A stretch of DNA of 64,000 nt, from NCBI RefSeq assembly GCF_000686025.1, contig NZ_JMLQ01000001.1, positions 558,001 to 622,000 on the forward strand, read 5' to 3'. Positions 16,369 through 25,875 of the stretch are shown here, piece by piece. This DNA is from Rhodococcus sp. UNC23MFCrub1.1 (lineage in GTDB: Bacteria > Actinomycetota > Actinomycetes > Mycobacteriales > Mycobacteriaceae). Both the position numbers and the translations under genes were made by a program. The notes beneath the pieces are model-generated. The model searched no databases. It saw only the letters and a list, made by a program, of their open reading frames with translations, and was not told where the DNA came from. Positions within the stretch are counted from its first letter, which is position 1. Each line of letters begins with the position of its first letter.

Positions 16369-17467
16369 CAAGATCGCGATCGTCCACGAGCGCTTCACCG
16401 AGATCGCCGGATCCGAGCACGTCGTCGAACAGCTCGCTCTGCAGTGGCCGGGCGCGCGCGTGTACGCACCCATCGCCCGTCCCGAGGGAACTCCCGCCGG
16501 GCTGACCACGCCGCCGAACACCACGTGGCTCAACTCGATCTACAACGGCATCGGTCAGCGGTCCTACGCCCCGGTCCTGCCGCTGATGCCGACGGCGTTC
16601 CGTCGTCTGCCGTTACGCGACGCCGAGGCCGTCGTCGTGAGCCACCACGCCTTCGCGACGCAGGCCGTGCACGCGACCGACGCTCCCGTCATCGCCTACG
16701 TGCACAGCCCGGCGCGTTGGGCGTGGGATCCGGAACTGCGGGCGGGTGAGGGCGGCGGCCGCGCAGGTGCCGCGATCCTCACGGCACTGTCGGCCGTCGC
16801 ACGGCGCTGCGAGACAGGAGCCGCGCCGCGTCTGACCACCGTCGTCGCCAACTCGACCGCCGTCGCGGACCGCATCTCGCGCTGGTGGGGACGAGACGAC
16901 GCCGTGGTGGTGCACCCACCCGTCGACACGGAGGGCTTCACTCCCGATCCGACGGTGGAGCGTGAGGACTTCTTCCTGCTCGCCGGTCGCCTGGTGCCGT
17001 ACAAGCGTCCCGACATCGCGATCCGTGCGGCAGCCCTGGCGGACGTACCGCTCATCGTCGCCGGCGACGGCCGCGCGATGGAGCAGTGCCGCGCCCTCGC
17101 CGGACCGAAGACGGTGTTCCTCGGCCGCGTCTCGCACGAGAAGCTGCTCGAGCTCCACCGCTCCACGCGTGCACTGCTGATGCCCGGCATCGAGGACTTC
17201 GGCATCGTTCCTGTCGAGTCGATGGCCACCGGTACCCCGGTCATCGCGCTCGGTGAGGGTGGTGCCGTCGACTCGGTCATCCACGGCACCACCGGATTGC
17301 ACGTGCAGCCCGGTACCGACGACGAGATTGTCACCGGTTTCGCCGACGCCATGACGTCGTTCGACCCGGCCCAGTTCGATCGAGCGCAGATCCGCGTCTG
17401 GGCGGAAGGATTCTCGCGAGCCAACTTCCGCTCACGGATGCAGGAGGTGATCGATGCCGCAGTCTGA
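16355..17467 (+). CDS. Glycosyltransferase, family 4 type
   Basis: 370-aa GT-B enzyme. ATG 16355 is chosen: the frame is open 15 codons upstream, but MPDTDKIAIVHERFTEIAGSE is the typical N-terminus. Key segments are AYVHSPARWAWDP (acceptor side), LLAGRLVPYKRPDIAIRAA (start of donor domain) and the donor block IEDFGIVPVESMATGTPV with two conserved Glu-equivalent positions (E/D). The VHSPARWAWD pattern resembles mannosyltransferases of the WbaZ/WcaC kind. The gene lies between the chain-length protein and an acyltransferase, with overlaps of 14 bases on both sides, so all are one translated unit. Confidence 0.88.
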   Translation: MPDTDKIAIVHERFTEIAGSEHVVEQLALQWPGARVYAPIARPEGTPAGLTTPPNTTWLNSIYNGIGQRSYAPVLPLMPTAFRRLPLRDAEAVVVSHHAFATQAVHATDAPVIAYVHSPARWAWDPELRAGEGGGRAGAAILTALSAVARRCETGAAPRLTTVVANSTAVADRISRWWGRDDAVVVHPPVDTEGFTPDPTVEREDFFLLAGRLVPYKRPDIAIRAAALADVPLIVAGDGRAMEQCRALAGPKTVFLGRVSHEKLLELHRSTRALLMPGIEDFGIVPVESMATGTPVIALGEGGAVDSVIHGTTGLHVQPGTDDEIVTGFADAMTSFDPAQFDRAQIRVWAEGFSRANFRSRMQEVIDAAV

Positions 17468-18746
17468 GTACCCGTCGACCGAACTCGACCGCACGTTCGC
17501 GCCCGCCCAGAACCTGGCGGTCGTGGGACCCGTGGCGGGGCTCGACGTCGAGGCTGCGCGGGCCATGCTCGCCGCGGCGGAGAACGCGTCCCCCACCTCC
17601 CGCATCCGTCTCGATCCGCGTGCGGATCAGCGACACTGGGCGTACCGCACCGACATCGGCGCCGGCACCGCCGTCACCAGCAGGCCGGATCTGGCCACCG
17701 ACGACCTCGGTGAGCTGATGGATCGCGTGCGTACCCGCGAGGGCGTGCGAGCCCCCGTGGAGATCGTGCTGTGCGGTGATTACGCCGTGGTCCACTACTC
17801 CCATGGAGTGGGCGACGGCCTGATGGGCGTGACCATGGTCGGTGCCGCTGCCAGCGACCCGGGCTTCGCGATGGCACGCAGCATGGCGCCGTCGCTGCCG
17901 AGAAACGCCACGTGGAGCGCTCTTCGACGGCACTACCGATCCAACCCTCGCGCGCTGCAGGACCTCCGGCGCCTGCGCGCCGTCCACAAGCGGCGTGACG
18001 CGACGGCCGACGGAGTGCCGACGCGCCGTATCGAGCACTGGGAGTCGACGAAGACCGCGCGCGCGGCCTACATGCGTCCCGAGCAGGTGGCAGCACTGCG
18101 ATCGTGGTCGAAGGCGAACGCGCCGGGCGCCACCGGCGCGTCGGTCTCGGTGGCCCTGCTCGTCGCCGCTCTACGGTCCGAGGGTGTGCCCCTCGACGAG
18201 CACGTCATGATCCTCTTCAACTGCCGCCGATACCTCGACGAGAAGCACCGCGCGGAACACGGCAACTTCGCGATCGGTATCCCGGTCCGCCTGCCCGTGC
18301 TGCCGACGCCGGGTGACGTCGCCGGTGTCATGAAGCAGGTCATCGACTCCGGCTGGCCCATCGCCGTGCTCGGAATGGCCGATGCCCGAGCAACTCTCAA
18401 GGGTCACCGGACAGCCCCGGCACCGGCGCCGAGCGAGGACGTCGTCACGGTGCCCGACCGACCGCGACTCGCGGTGAGCGACCTGGGCACCCTCTCGATC
18501 TACGACCACCTTCCCTGGCTCGACGACGGTCGGCCCCGGCAGATGACGGCTTCTCTCGAACCAGACGGCCCGGACGGCATCTCGATCCTCGTCTCGCAGG
18601 TCCAGGGCGGACGTTCGTACTCGGCGTCGTTCTGCAGCGGCATGATCGAGACCGAGACGGTCGACCGTGCCCTCGCCCGCGCGTGTGCCGATCCCGTCGG
18701 CCTGCTGAGCCGGAACACGGCCGACCTGCGCTCCGACGGGGAGTGA
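17454..18746 (+). CDS. Condensation/acyltransferase-fold protein, probably EPS-acylating
   Basis: 430-aa soluble protein of the CoA-dependent acyltransferase superfamily (condensation domain, PapA5 or wax-ester-synthase type). The active-site motif appears as HYSHGVGDG near residue 105, giving H-x3-D-G with the catalytic His, and a later LAVSDLGTLSIYD matches the DFGxG-like region of the fold. I cannot assign the acyl donor. Its position as the penultimate gene of the EPS series, followed immediately by a lipase, suggests attachment of acyl chains to a sugar or lipid. A second relative lies at 60856-62136. The start overlaps the previous gene by 14 bases. Confidence 0.7.
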   Translation: MPQSEYPSTELDRTFAPAQNLAVVGPVAGLDVEAARAMLAAAENASPTSRIRLDPRADQRHWAYRTDIGAGTAVTSRPDLATDDLGELMDRVRTREGVRAPVEIVLCGDYAVVHYSHGVGDGLMGVTMVGAAASDPGFAMARSMAPSLPRNATWSALRRHYRSNPRALQDLRRLRAVHKRRDATADGVPTRRIEHWESTKTARAAYMRPEQVAALRSWSKANAPGATGASVSVALLVAALRSEGVPLDEHVMILFNCRRYLDEKHRAEHGNFAIGIPVRLPVLPTPGDVAGVMKQVIDSGWPIAVLGMADARATLKGHRTAPAPAPSEDVVTVPDRPRLAVSDLGTLSIYDHLPWLDDGRPRQMTASLEPDGPDGISILVSQVQGGRSYSASFCSGMIETETVDRALARACADPVGLLSRNTADLRSDGE

Positions 18747-18752
18747 CGTGCG

Positions 18753-19958
18753 GTGGCCGCGATCGAGACGACGACCGCGCGCCGCCACGTCGCGCTGACC
18801 TGGCTGTCGGTGCTGGCCGTCCTCTGCGCGAGTTGCGCTGGGCTGCCGGGAGAGTCGGCCCCGGAGACGGCCGTCGACTCTCTCACCGACGTCGCCGCGG
18901 GCTCACTGCTGGGCACCCCTCGTGACTTCGCGGGCTATCCCGCGCTCGCCACCTTGACGGCGGTGTCAAAGACGGTGCTCTACCGTTCGACCTCCGGCAT
19001 CGACGGCTCCGCCACCGAGGTGAGCGGGCTGGTCCTCGTTCCTCGCGGCGACCCACCGGCGGGTGGGTGGCCGGTCGTCTCCGTCGGCCACGCGACCACC
19101 GGTACCGACAGTCGGTGCGCGCCGTCCACCCACATCGGGCTGCTGGGGGCGCTCACCACCGTGATCCCGTTCCTCGCCAACGGTTACGTGGTCGCCATGA
19201 CCGACTACGAGGGCCTGGGCACCCCGGGGCCGCACCCGTACCTCGATGCCGCCACGGCCGGCAACAACGTGATCGACGCGGTGCGCGCAGCGCGCGAGGT
19301 GGAACCGACGGCGTCCGACTCCTGGATCGGCTACGGCGTCTCCCAGGGCGGGCAGGCGGTGTGGGCCGCCAACGAACGGGCCGCCGACTACGGCAACGGA
19401 CTCCGCCTCGTCGGCACCATCAGCATGTCCCCCGCGACCGACCTGAGCCCGCTCGTCGACGCGATGGTGGCCGGAACACTCACCGCCGAACAGGTCGCGC
19501 TGGTGCCGTCGGTCCTGACAGGGCTGTCCGTCGCGCACCCCGACCTCCAGGTGACCGACTACCTCCGCGGTGTGCTGTACGAACGCCGGGACGTCTTCGC
19601 CGCCTGCGAGGGCGAGAACGACGGGCTCGAGAGCGCGATCGCCGAGTCTGTCACACCGGCGGACTACGCACCGGTGGACGAGGCCGCCGCAGATCGTCTG
19701 CGCGCGTGGCTCACCGAGGCCGGAGTGCCGGGCGCCGCGGCGACCGCGCCCATGTTCGTCGGCTACGGCGAACTGGATCGACTCGCACTCCCGGAGTGGA
19801 CAGTGGCCGCGGTGCAGCGAGCGTGCGCACTCGGCGACACCATCGAGATCCGCGAGGCACCGGGGCAGGGCCACGGCATCCTGAACCTCGGAAGTGCGCC
19901 GGCGGAATGGCTGGACGGCCGGTTCGCCGGGACACCGGCGCCGAGTACCTGCAACTAG
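18753..19958 (+). CDS. Secreted lipase, LIP family (PF03583 type)
   Basis: 401-aa alpha/beta hydrolase, paralogue of the lipase at 2728. GTG 18753 is chosen because GGAG lies nine bases upstream. The N-terminus has a hydrophobic signal (about residues 15-28) ending LCASCAG, a possible but imperfect lipobox. The catalytic serine lies in GYGVSQGGQA and the histidine in APGQGHGILN, with an acidic residue in GYGELDRLA. MTDYEGLGTPGPHPYLD is the signature strand/turn shared with the first paralogue. As the last gene of the EPS run it could remodel acyl groups or simply scavenge lipids. It is convergent with zwf with a one-base gap. Confidence 0.82.
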   Translation: MAAIETTTARRHVALTWLSVLAVLCASCAGLPGESAPETAVDSLTDVAAGSLLGTPRDFAGYPALATLTAVSKTVLYRSTSGIDGSATEVSGLVLVPRGDPPAGGWPVVSVGHATTGTDSRCAPSTHIGLLGALTTVIPFLANGYVVAMTDYEGLGTPGPHPYLDAATAGNNVIDAVRAAREVEPTASDSWIGYGVSQGGQAVWAANERAADYGNGLRLVGTISMSPATDLSPLVDAMVAGTLTAEQVALVPSVLTGLSVAHPDLQVTDYLRGVLYERRDVFAACEGENDGLESAIAESVTPADYAPVDEAAADRLRAWLTEAGVPGAAATAPMFVGYGELDRLALPEWTVAAVQRACALGDTIEIREAPGQGHGILNLGSAPAEWLDGRFAGTPAPSTCN

Positions 19959-19959
19959 G

Positions 19960-21417
19960 TCACTCCCCGCGCCACTCGCGCTCGAACGGCAGCCGCCACG
20001 CATCGGGCGCGACCAGACTGTGGATCGCGTTGGGACCCCACGATCCCGGCGCGTAGGACCGGACGGGCGGCGGGTCCTCGAGCAGCGGTGCCGAGACCTC
20101 CCACAGCCGCTCGATGCCCTCGGAGGTGGTGAACAGCGTGTGATCCCCGTGCATCGCATCGAGAATCAGCCGCTCGTACGCCTCCAGAACGTCTGCGGCA
20201 CTCTCCGTCTCGTGCAGCGCGAACTGCATGCTGAGCTTGTCCAGGCGCATGCCCGGGCCCGGCCGCTTGCCGTAGAAGGAGAGCGACACCTTCGACGAGT
20301 CCGTGAGGTCGAAGGTCAGGTGGTCCGGCCCCTGGGCGCCGACGCCGGAGCCCGCCGGGAACATCGACTTGGGCGGCTCCCGGAACGCGATCGAGATGAT
20401 GCGCTGCCCCTCGGCCAGCTTCTTGCCGGTCCGGAGGTAGAACGGCACACCCGCCCACCGCCAGTTGTCGATGTGGCACTTCAGGGCGACGAAGGTGTCG
20501 GTGTCCGAGTCGGGGGCGATGTCCTTCTCGCTGCGGTAGCCGGAGTACTGGCCGCGCACGACGTTCCGCGGATCGAGGGGAAGCATGGAGCGGAAGACCT
20601 TGTTCTTCTCCTCCTTGATCGCCTCGGGTTCCAGCGCGGTGGGCGGTTCCATGGCCGTGAAGGCCAGTACCTGGAACAGGTGGGTCACCACCATGTCCTT
20701 GAAGGCACCCGTCGACTCGTAGAAGCCGGCGCGGCCGTCCAGTCCCAGAGTCTCGGGCACGTCGATCTGCACGTGTTGGATGAACGTGCGGTTCCAGATC
20801 GGCTCGAAGAGACCGTTGGCGAAGCGGAACGCGAGGATGTTCTGCGCCGGCTCCTTACCGAGGAAGTGGTCGATGCGAAAGATCTGCTCCTCGGCGAAGG
20901 TCTCGTGCACAGCCGCGTTGAGCGCGACGGCGCTGGCGAAATCGGTGCCGAACGGCTTCTCCATGATGATGCGGGCCCGCTCGACGAGCGTCGCCTCGGA
21001 GAGCATGTCGATGACGGCGAGCGCCGCGGACGGCGGTACCGACAGATAGTGCAGCCGCTGCACGCCGTCCCCGAGTTCCTTCTCCGCCGCTGCCACCGCG
21101 TCCGACAACGCCTGCGGGCCGGCGGTCTGGGGCACGTAGGTCAGGCGAGTCGCGAAGCGGTCCCACTCGTCCTCCGTCGGTGTGCGCGTGGAGAACTGCT
21201 CGATCGCCTCCTTCGCCATCGCTCGGAACTCGTCCGACGTCATCTCCTGCAACGACGTACCGACGACGCGCATCCGCGGCGCCAGTTCGGACAGGACGAG
21301 GTGCATCATCCCCGAGAGCAGCTTGCGTTTGGCCAGGTCTCCGGTGGCACCGAAGAGGACGACCACCTGGGGCGGCAACGCGTCCGGGACGGAGGATCGG
21401 CGGCGAGTCGTGGTCAT
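19960..21417 (-). CDS. zwf: Glucose-6-phosphate dehydrogenase
   Basis: 485-aa enzyme, oxidising glucose-6-phosphate to 6-phosphogluconolactone with NADP(+) at the entry to the pentose phosphate pathway. The nucleotide-binding fingerprint [11 protein letters not shown] is at about residues 23-33. The active-site block RIDHFLGKE holds the conserved catalytic His, and EKPFG is also present. ATG 21417 is preferred; the open frame upstream lacks family similarity. The gene is monocistronic in appearance: opcA, tal and tkt, its usual actinobacterial neighbours, are not here. This may be a second zwf copy rather than the operon copy. It is divergent from the L,D-transpeptidase gene (125-bp gap). Confidence 0.95.
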   Translation of the reverse strand: MTTTRRRSSVPDALPPQVVVLFGATGDLAKRKLLSGMMHLVLSELAPRMRVVGTSLQEMTSDEFRAMAKEAIEQFSTRTPTEDEWDRFATRLTYVPQTAGPQALSDAVAAAEKELGDGVQRLHYLSVPPSAALAVIDMLSEATLVERARIIMEKPFGTDFASAVALNAAVHETFAEEQIFRIDHFLGKEPAQNILAFRFANGLFEPIWNRTFIQHVQIDVPETLGLDGRAGFYESTGAFKDMVVTHLFQVLAFTAMEPPTALEPEAIKEEKNKVFRSMLPLDPRNVVRGQYSGYRSEKDIAPDSDTDTFVALKCHIDNWRWAGVPFYLRTGKKLAEGQRIISIAFREPPKSMFPAGSGVGAQGPDHLTFDLTDSSKVSLSFYGKRPGPGMRLDKLSMQFALHETESAADVLEAYERLILDAMHGDHTLFTTSEGIERLWEVSAPLLEDPPPVRSYAPGSWGPNAIHSLVAPDAWRLPFEREWRGE

Positions 21418-21542
21418 GCCCGCGATGCTTCCATCGAACCCGCACTCCCGCTCGGCGGGGGGTGAGCGCCGCGCACGCGCTACCGTGGTGGTCAGCGCCG
21501 TGTCGTCGCGCTGCCCGATTCCGCACCTTACGGAGCACCCGC

Positions 21543-22793
21543 ATGTCGTCCCGTCCTGCCCTTCTCCGCACCGTTCTCCTGGCGTGCCTCGCGTTCGTGA
21601 TGCTGCTGGCCTCGGCCTGCACCATCGGATCGAGTGACGGCGGCTCGGGAGGTGATTCCGGCGGCGCGCCGGAGACGACGCAGGCCGCACCCGCGCCGAC
21701 CCTCACCCTCGACCCGCCGGACGGCGCGGCCGACGTCAACCCGCTCGCGCCGGTGAGCGTGACGGCGTCGAACGGCACCATCACCGCGGTGCGGATGACG
21801 AACGCGGACGGTGTCGTCGTCGACGGGGTCGTGACACCCGACGGATCCACCTGGAAGCCGGCCACCACGCTCGGCTACGGGAAGCAGTACTCACTGGAGA
21901 TCGACACCGAGGCGACCGACGGCGCCGCGCACGAGCAGACGAGCACGTTCACGACCGTGGAGCCGGACAACTACACGCTGCCGTCCTTCGTGACGTCGGG
22001 CGGCAACCTGCTCACGGACGGGGGCACCTTCGGCGTCGGCATCGTCGCGGTGGTGCACTTCGACGAGCCCATCGGCGACCGCGCCGCCGCCGAGCGCACG
22101 CTGTCCGTCCAGACCACGCCCGCCGTGACCGGATCCTGGTACTGGGCCGACGACCAGAACGTCCACTGGCGGCCGGAGAACTACTACACGCCCGGAACCG
22201 CGGTGACCATCTCCGCGAAGGTGTACGGCGTCGAGGTCGGTGAGGGCCTCTTCGGACAGGAGGACGTCACCACGTCGTTCACCATCGGCGACTCGCACGT
22301 CTCCGTCGCCGACGACGACACCAAGCAGGTAGAGGTGTACGAGAACGGCACGCTCGTGCGCACCATGCCCACGTCGATGGGCATGGGCGGCAGCGAGACC
22401 GTCGGTGGCCAGACGTTGACGTTCTGGACTCAGCCCGGCGTCTACACCGTGCTGGACAAGGCGAACCCGGTGATCATGGACTCCTCGACGTACGGGCTGC
22501 CGGTGAACTCGCGCCTCGGGTACAAGGAGTCGATCAACTACGCGACGCGCATCAGCAACGACGGCATCTACCTGCACGAACTCGAGGACACCGTGTGGGC
22601 GCAGGGCAACACCAACGTCTCGCACGGCTGCCTCAACCTGAGCCGGGCCAACGCGTCCTGGTTCTACGACTTCTCGGTGCCCGGCGACGTCGTCGAGGTG
22701 CGCGACACCGGCGGTGCACCGCTGCAGCAGTGGCAGAACGGTGACTGGAGCGTCCCGTGGTCCGAGTGGCTCGCCGGGAGTGCGCTGGCCTGA
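21543..22793 (+). CDS. L,D-transpeptidase lipoprotein
   Basis: 416-aa lipid-anchored cell wall enzyme. The signal ends in the lipobox LASAC (residues about 22-26), followed by a glycine/serine-rich linker, an Ig-like domain (about 50-150; [19 protein letters not shown]), a second Ig-like domain (about 150-250) and the YkuD catalytic domain. The catalytic motif SHGCLNLS has Cys363, and the earlier [10 protein letters not shown] supplies the histidine. It makes 3->3 cross-links in peptidoglycan, as LdtMt2 does, and gives resistance to most beta-lactams except carbapenems. The C-terminal extension ([12 protein letters not shown]) packs on the domain in mycobacterial homologues. It appears to be a single gene. 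Confidence 0.95.
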   Translation: MSSRPALLRTVLLACLAFVMLLASACTIGSSDGGSGGDSGGAPETTQAAPAPTLTLDPPDGAADVNPLAPVSVTASNGTITAVRMTNADGVVVDGVVTPDGSTWKPATTLGYGKQYSLEIDTEATDGAAHEQTSTFTTVEPDNYTLPSFVTSGGNLLTDGGTFGVGIVAVVHFDEPIGDRAAAERTLSVQTTPAVTGSWYWADDQNVHWRPENYYTPGTAVTISAKVYGVEVGEGLFGQEDVTTSFTIGDSHVSVADDDTKQVEVYENGTLVRTMPTSMGMGGSETVGGQTLTFWTQPGVYTVLDKANPVIMDSSTYGLPVNSRLGYKESINYATRISNDGIYLHELEDTVWAQGNTNVSHGCLNLSRANASWFYDFSVPGDVVEVRDTGGAPLQQWQNGDWSVPWSEWLAGSALA

Positions 22794-22828
22794 TCCGCTC
22801 GCGGTCGTCACCACCCCGCGCGCACCTT

Positions 22829-22834
22829 TACACT
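22829..22834 (+). promoter_or_regulatory. -10 element upstream of hybrid kinase
   Basis: TACACT matches the actinobacterial -10 well and lies about 95 bp upstream of the kinase GTG. A 10-codon frame (22867-22899) with GAGGAAGG upstream starts shortly after it and could be a leader peptide, but this is weak. Confidence 0.35.
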
Positions 22835-22929
22835 GTACGGAGACGCGCGAGGAAGGTTCATCAGGAATGCCGGGGACGACGACAGCACACAGCGCATGAC
22901 GGGTGTGCTCGCATGATGAACGTGGTCGC

Positions 22930-25314
22930 GTGACGACCCGCGACGAGCTGTTCCCCGGCACGGACGCCACCTCGACCGCCCATCGCGAGTTCGACTGGTC
23001 GACGACGTCACTCGGACCGGTCGAGAACTGGCCGGACGCACTGGTGACCGCCATCCGCACGCTGTTCCCGTCCGAGGTGGGACAGCTCGTGTGGTGGGGC
23101 GAGGATCTGGTCCAGCTCTTCAACCACGCCTACACCCCGATGGCAGGCGACCTGTTTCCCGAGGCCGTGGGCCAGCGCGCCGCGGACTGCTGGCGCGTCG
23201 GCTGGGAGCAGCTCGGCCCGTTGGCGCACGACGCCCTGCGCGGCACCGCCGTCCATCGCACCCGTCAGCGCGTCCTGCTGGACCGTTTCGGCTACCTCGA
23301 GGAGACGTTCTTCACGTTCTCCTACAGCCCGATCCTCGGTTCCGGCGACACGGTGAACGGGGTCTTCGTCGCCACCACCGACGTGACCCAGCAGGTGCTG
23401 GCGGAGCGCCGCATGTCGGTGCTGCACGAGCTGGGCTCGATCTCCGTGGCCTCCCGCGACATCGACGACGTCTGCCGGGCGTCACTGGACCTGCTCGCCG
23501 GCAACGAGGCCGACGTGCCGTTCGCGTCCATCCACCTCCGCACCACCCACGACGCGGAACTCGGCGAGATCCGTCCCGTCGCCTCGACGTCCACGACGCT
23601 CCCCGGTCGGCCGCACACCGCCACGACCGTCGATCGCGGCGTGATCGATCGCGTCAGCACGAGCGGTGTCGGCGAGATCGTGGGCACGACCGCCGTCGTG
23701 CTCCCCCTGCACGCGTCGTCGGGCCGACCCGTCGGCGTTCTCGTGGCCGGCATCAGCGCGTTGCGGCGCTTCGACGAGCCGTACCGCGTGTTCCTCGATC
23801 TGGTGGCCGGACGCATCTCGACGGCGCTGACGGATGCGTACTCGTATGCGGCAGAACGCCGCCGGGCTCGCGACCTGGAAGAGCTGGATGCTGCCAAGAT
23901 CCGGTTCTTCGAGAACGTCAGCCACGAGTTCCGCACCCCGCTGACACTGCTCCTGGGTCCGTTGGGCGACGTGGTGGACGACCAGGAGAACCCACTGCCG
24001 CCGCACCGGGTGCGATCGCTGCAGACCGCGCGGCGCGCGGCACTGCGACTGCAGCGACTGGTGGACACCCTGCTCGACGTCGCCCGCGGCGATGCCGACG
24101 GATTCGTCGTGTCTCTCGAACCGACCGACATCGTCTCGCTCACCACGGACTGCGCCTCGATGTTCCGCGACGCGACGGCGCGGGCCGGCGTGGAACTGCA
24201 CCTCGCACTCGACGGCGTCACCCACCGCTTCGCCGAGATGGACCGCACGATGTGGACTCACGTGGTGATGAACCTGGTGTCCAACGCGGTCAAGTTCACG
24301 ACGGCGGGATCGGTGACCGTGAGCCTGCGAGACGACGCGGACACGGTGACGTTGACGGTCACGGACACGGGACCGGGTGTCCCCGAGGCCGACCGAGCGA
24401 AGATCTTCGACCGGTTCTATCAGGTCGCGGCCGCCGCCGGTCGCAGCCGCGAGGGGTCCGGCGTCGGACTCTCCCTGGTGCGCGACCTCGTGGCCGCCCT
24501 GCACGGCACCATCGACGTGAGCGACGGCCCGGACGGCACGGGATCCACGTTCACCGTGACGCTTCCCCGCACGGTGGCGTCCGCGCCGCCCGCCTCCGAC
24601 GCCACCACACAGGAGGTCGCGGAAGCGTTGGGCGCCGGGTACATCGGTGAAGCCGACACCTGGCGACCGCTGGACGGCGTCCGGACCGATCCGACACCCG
24701 ATCAGCGCCAGGTGGTGCTCGTCGAGGACAACGCCGACATGCGCGACTACCTCGTCGGACTGCTCCGCGAACAGAACTGGCACGTGACCATGTTCGCCGA
24801 TGTCGACTCCGCGATGGCGCACGCCCGCGCCCACCCGCCGGACGTCATCCTCAGCGACATCATGCTGCCGGGACGCTCCGGTCTCTCGCTCGTCGACGAG
24901 GCGAGGTCCGACGGCCGGCTGGTGCGCGTCCCGATCGTGTTGCTCAGTGCACGTGCGGGATCCGAGTCGGTCGTCGAAGGCCTCCGCCTCGGTGCGGACG
25001 ACTACGTGACCAAGCCGTTCCAGCCGGCGGAGCTCGTCGCACGTGTCCGGGTGCACCTCGAGCTCGCCCGGTTGCGGGAGCAGCTGCTCGGCAGCGCGCA
25101 ACGCGAGGTGTCCTCGCTGCGCACGGCGCTCGACAGCCGCAGTGTCCTGAGTCAGGCAGTGGGCCTGCTGATGGTCACGCAGCGGATGTCGCCGGAGGCG
25201 GCCTTCGACCACATCGCGACGATGAGTCAGGCCGCCAACGTCAAGGCTCGGGTGATCGCGGAGCAACTGGTCCGCGACTTCGTGGAGGAGCTCGGGTCCG
25301 ACCCCGTCGGATAG
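22930..25314 (+). CDS. Hybrid sensor kinase: PAS-like, GAF, HisKA, HATPase, receiver, ANTAR
   Basis: 794-aa soluble signalling protein. Residues about 20-155 are a PAS-like sensor (VENWPDALVTAIRTLFPSEVGQ). A GAF domain is at about 160-305. HisKA has the phospho-accepting His332 in ENVSHEFRTPL. The HATPase (about 435-545) has NLVSNAVKF, DTGPGV and GSGVGLSLV. A receiver has Asp643 in LSDIMLPG and the KPF lysine. An ANTAR domain closes the protein at about 725-785 (QAVGLLMVTQRMSPEAAFDHI). The ANTAR module binds paired hexaloop hairpins in RNA to prevent termination, so phosphorylation may directly control antitermination. GTG 22930 is preferred; GTG 22903 would add nine residues. No partner regulator gene is adjacent. 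Confidence 0.9.
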   Translation: MTTRDELFPGTDATSTAHREFDWSTTSLGPVENWPDALVTAIRTLFPSEVGQLVWWGEDLVQLFNHAYTPMAGDLFPEAVGQRAADCWRVGWEQLGPLAHDALRGTAVHRTRQRVLLDRFGYLEETFFTFSYSPILGSGDTVNGVFVATTDVTQQVLAERRMSVLHELGSISVASRDIDDVCRASLDLLAGNEADVPFASIHLRTTHDAELGEIRPVASTSTTLPGRPHTATTVDRGVIDRVSTSGVGEIVGTTAVVLPLHASSGRPVGVLVAGISALRRFDEPYRVFLDLVAGRISTALTDAYSYAAERRRARDLEELDAAKIRFFENVSHEFRTPLTLLLGPLGDVVDDQENPLPPHRVRSLQTARRAALRLQRLVDTLLDVARGDADGFVVSLEPTDIVSLTTDCASMFRDATARAGVELHLALDGVTHRFAEMDRTMWTHVVMNLVSNAVKFTTAGSVTVSLRDDADTVTLTVTDTGPGVPEADRAKIFDRFYQVAAAAGRSREGSGVGLSLVRDLVAALHGTIDVSDGPDGTGSTFTVTLPRTVASAPPASDATTQEVAEALGAGYIGEADTWRPLDGVRTDPTPDQRQVVLVEDNADMRDYLVGLLREQNWHVTMFADVDSAMAHARAHPPDVILSDIMLPGRSGLSLVDEARSDGRLVRVPIVLLSARAGSESVVEGLRLGADDYVTKPFQPAELVARVRVHLELARLREQLLGSAQREVSSLRTALDSRSVLSQAVGLLMVTQRMSPEAAFDHIATMSQAANVKARVIAEQLVRDFVEELGSDPVG

Positions 25315-25341
25315 GCACAGCAGCGCAGGAGGTCTCGTCGC

Positions 25342-25875
25342 ATGACGGAACGCAAGCCGTCGGACATCAGTGTCCAGACGTGGGTGGACCGGCAGATCGC
25401 GTCCGCTCAGGAGAACGGCGCCTTCGAGAACCTGCCGGGCCTCGGCAAGCCGATCCCGCCGTCGAGCACCGACGAGTTGTCCTGGGTGCGGGGGTATCTG
25501 AAGCGCGAGAACCTCTCGGGCGATGCTCTTCTGCCGACGCCGCTCCGCCTGCGCAAGGAGGTCGAGCGTCTCCCGGAGGCGCTGCGGGACGTACGGTCCG
25601 AGGACGCGGTCCGTGCGATCGTCAAGGATCTGAACGCGCGCATCATGGACTGGCTGCGGGCGCCCGTGGGACCTCAGGTACCCATCGGCCGCGTCGACGC
25701 CGACGAGGTGGTCGCGCAGTGGACCCGGGACCGGTCAGCGGCTCGGGCAGCGCTCGCGGCGAAGAAGGCATCGCTGCAACAGGCCGGTCTCATGACGTCG
25801 GACCCCGCGCCGCCAGCACGCGCAGCGTCACGGGCTCGACGACCCTGGCTGCGATGGGTCCGGCGACGGCCATGA
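25342..25875 (+). CDS. DUF1992 (DnaJ-C28-like) protein
   Basis: 177-aa cytosolic protein with the DUF1992 core: WVDRQIASAQENGAFENLPG then GLGKPIPP at about residues 14-40, followed by WVRGYLKRENL and the RLRKEVERLPEAL helix. The start ATG 25342 has AGGAGG nine bases upstream. The C-terminus (about 150-177) is arginine/proline-rich and is read on the opposite strand by the antiporter gene, the two overlapping by 86 bp. The biochemical role of DUF1992 is not established; in eukaryotes the domain sits in DNAJC28. It follows the hybrid kinase by 27 bases and might share its transcript. Confidence 0.82.
   Translation: MTERKPSDISVQTWVDRQIASAQENGAFENLPGLGKPIPPSSTDELSWVRGYLKRENLSGDALLPTPLRLRKEVERLPEALRDVRSEDAVRAIVKDLNARIMDWLRAPVGPQVPIGRVDADEVVAQWTRDRSAARAALAAKKASLQQAGLMTSDPAPPARAASRARRPWLRWVRRRP

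Noticed and set aside
22867-22899. 10-aa leader peptide before the hybrid kinase
   Set aside because: Has a distant GAGGAAGG, but its residue content shows no attenuation pattern and no hairpins follow; too weak to call.
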